Under the pieces are notes generated by a model. It did not search any database. It was not told where the DNA came from and saw nothing but the letters and a program-made list of their open reading frames with translations. Below, piece by piece: positions 5,322-5,844 of a DNA stretch of 5,844 nucleotides. Made by a program: the position numbers and the translations under genes. How positions within the stretch are numbered: the first letter of the stretch is position 1; the number at the start of each line of letters is the position of its first letter. Source of the stretch: Geodermatophilaceae bacterium (GTDB lineage: Bacteria > Actinomycetota > Actinomycetes > Mycobacteriales > Geodermatophilaceae). Location of the stretch: the NCBI GenBank assembly GCA_013812385.1, contig JACCTM010000225.1, positions 1 to 5,844 on the forward strand, read 5' to 3'.

Positions 5322-5844
5322 ACGAGGTGACCCGCCGGCATCCGTGACCTGCTGGGCGGCTCGTCGGCTGGCCTGTTCTTCCAGCCGGTCCAGGCGGCGG
5401 TCCTCCCGTTCTGCCTCACGCTCAGATGCCCGCTTCCATTGCACGACTGCGGCGCCCAACATCAACAAGCCGATCAGATCGCCGGAGGCCCAAAGCAACC
5501 CGCCGCCGACCCGCTGGTCCAGCAGCGGTTCGATCCAGGGCAGGCCGAGGGAGCTGTAGTGGTCGGTCGCGATCACCGTGCGCTCGGACATGATCGTGAG
5601 CCCCAGGATCACGTGGATCGGAAGGGTGGTTACCAGCAGGAGCACTCGCATCGGGTGCGGTACCCGGCCCGGCACCGGGTCCACACCGATCAGTGGCCAG
5701 AAGAAGAGGGCCCCGACGAGGACGAAGTGCGCGTGCAGCAACTCGTGCAGCAACGCGTTGTCCAGTGTTGCCGGGTACCAACCGGTGAAGTACAGCGCGA
5801 AGGGGCTCGCGACGAACAACAGCCACCCCACCGCTGGGAAGGTC
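5319..5844 (-). CDS. ctaG: Cytochrome c oxidase assembly protein, CtaG (caa3) family, 5' end missing
   Basis: The gene runs off the right edge, and the frame is open to the last base (upstream residues read TFPA before VGWLLF), so the GTG at 5831 is probably not the start. The visible part has about four membrane helices: VGWLLFVASPFALYF, the histidine-rich LLHELLHAHFVLVGALFF, MRVLLLVTTLPIHVILGL, and GLLWASGDLIGLLMLGAAVV. It ends in a charged, coiled-coil-like cytoplasmic tail of about 42 residues rich in R and E. The HELLHAHF segment with LFFWPL is typical of the caa3_CtaG family, membrane proteins linked to copper delivery and assembly of haem-copper oxidases. It stops at TAG 5319-5321, just before the pseudo-receiver gene, and probably heads that transcript. 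Confidence 0.88.
   Translation of the reverse strand, partial: TFPAVGWLLFVASPFALYFTGWYPATLDNALLHELLHAHFVLVGALFFWPLIGVDPVPGRVPHPMRVLLLVTTLPIHVILGLTIMSERTVIATDHYSSLGLPWIEPLLDQRVGGGLLWASGDLIGLLMLGAAVVQWKRASEREAEREDRRLDRLEEQASRRAAQQVTDAGGSPR

Noticed and set aside
3580..5330. Plus-strand open frames opposite trpD and the pseudo-receiver gene
   Set aside because: These are antisense shadows of genes with strong motifs on the minus strand; their compositions are arginine/serine/proline-rich and match nothing known.
1..5844. CRISPR array, tRNA/rRNA gene, insertion sequence, prophage or defence genes
   Set aside because: No regularly spaced repeats, tRNA-like cloverleaf, transposase or integrase motifs, or terminal inverted repeats were seen. 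The genes read as resident chromosome with even codon use.

Overview
The window reads as a piece of an actinobacterial (Actinomycetota) chromosome. The evidence is a high G+C content with G/C-dominated third codon positions, GTG starts, TAnnnT-type -10 boxes (one placed so that its transcript would be leaderless), and gene families and neighbours typical of that phylum. In particular, a DEDDh exonuclease/GIY-YIG nuclease lies near a stand-alone trpD and a cytochrome oxidase gene, which recalls the Rv2191-trpD-ctaE region of Mycobacterium tuberculosis (recalled, not searched). The genus cannot be fixed from this sequence.

Layout, plus strand: (1) about 100 bases of the 3' end of an unidentified gene whose reading frame appears to switch by one base. 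(2) An intergenic region of about 190 bp with two similar near-palindromes and, at 242-264, a good match to the LexA-independent DNA-damage (PafBC/RecA-NDp type) promoter. (3) A 605-aa fusion of a DnaQ-like 3'-5' exonuclease and a UvrC/Cho-like GIY-YIG endonuclease, with four cysteines spaced as in UvrC. (4) A zinc-dependent, NAD-type medium-chain alcohol dehydrogenase of the formaldehyde dehydrogenase-like branch. (5) A strong GC hairpin followed at once by a -10 box and a probably leaderless gene for a stand-alone Lrp/AsnC effector-binding (RAM) domain.

Layout, minus strand, convergent with the above: a CtaG-type cytochrome c oxidase assembly protein (5' end outside the window), a short degenerate response-regulator receiver protein, and trpD (anthranilate phosphoribosyltransferase). 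These three are tightly spaced, all in one reading frame, and look like one operon. The two transcription directions meet between the RAM gene and trpD, where an imperfect hairpin spans both stop codons.

The window joins DNA repair, aldehyde/alcohol oxidation, oxidase assembly and tryptophan synthesis, and most of it is conserved housekeeping content. I do not see a clear new defence or mobile system. The points most worth a second look are the damage-type promoter before the repair nuclease, its probable Fe-S site, the pseudo-receiver between ctaG and trpD, and the compact terminator/leaderless-promoter junction.
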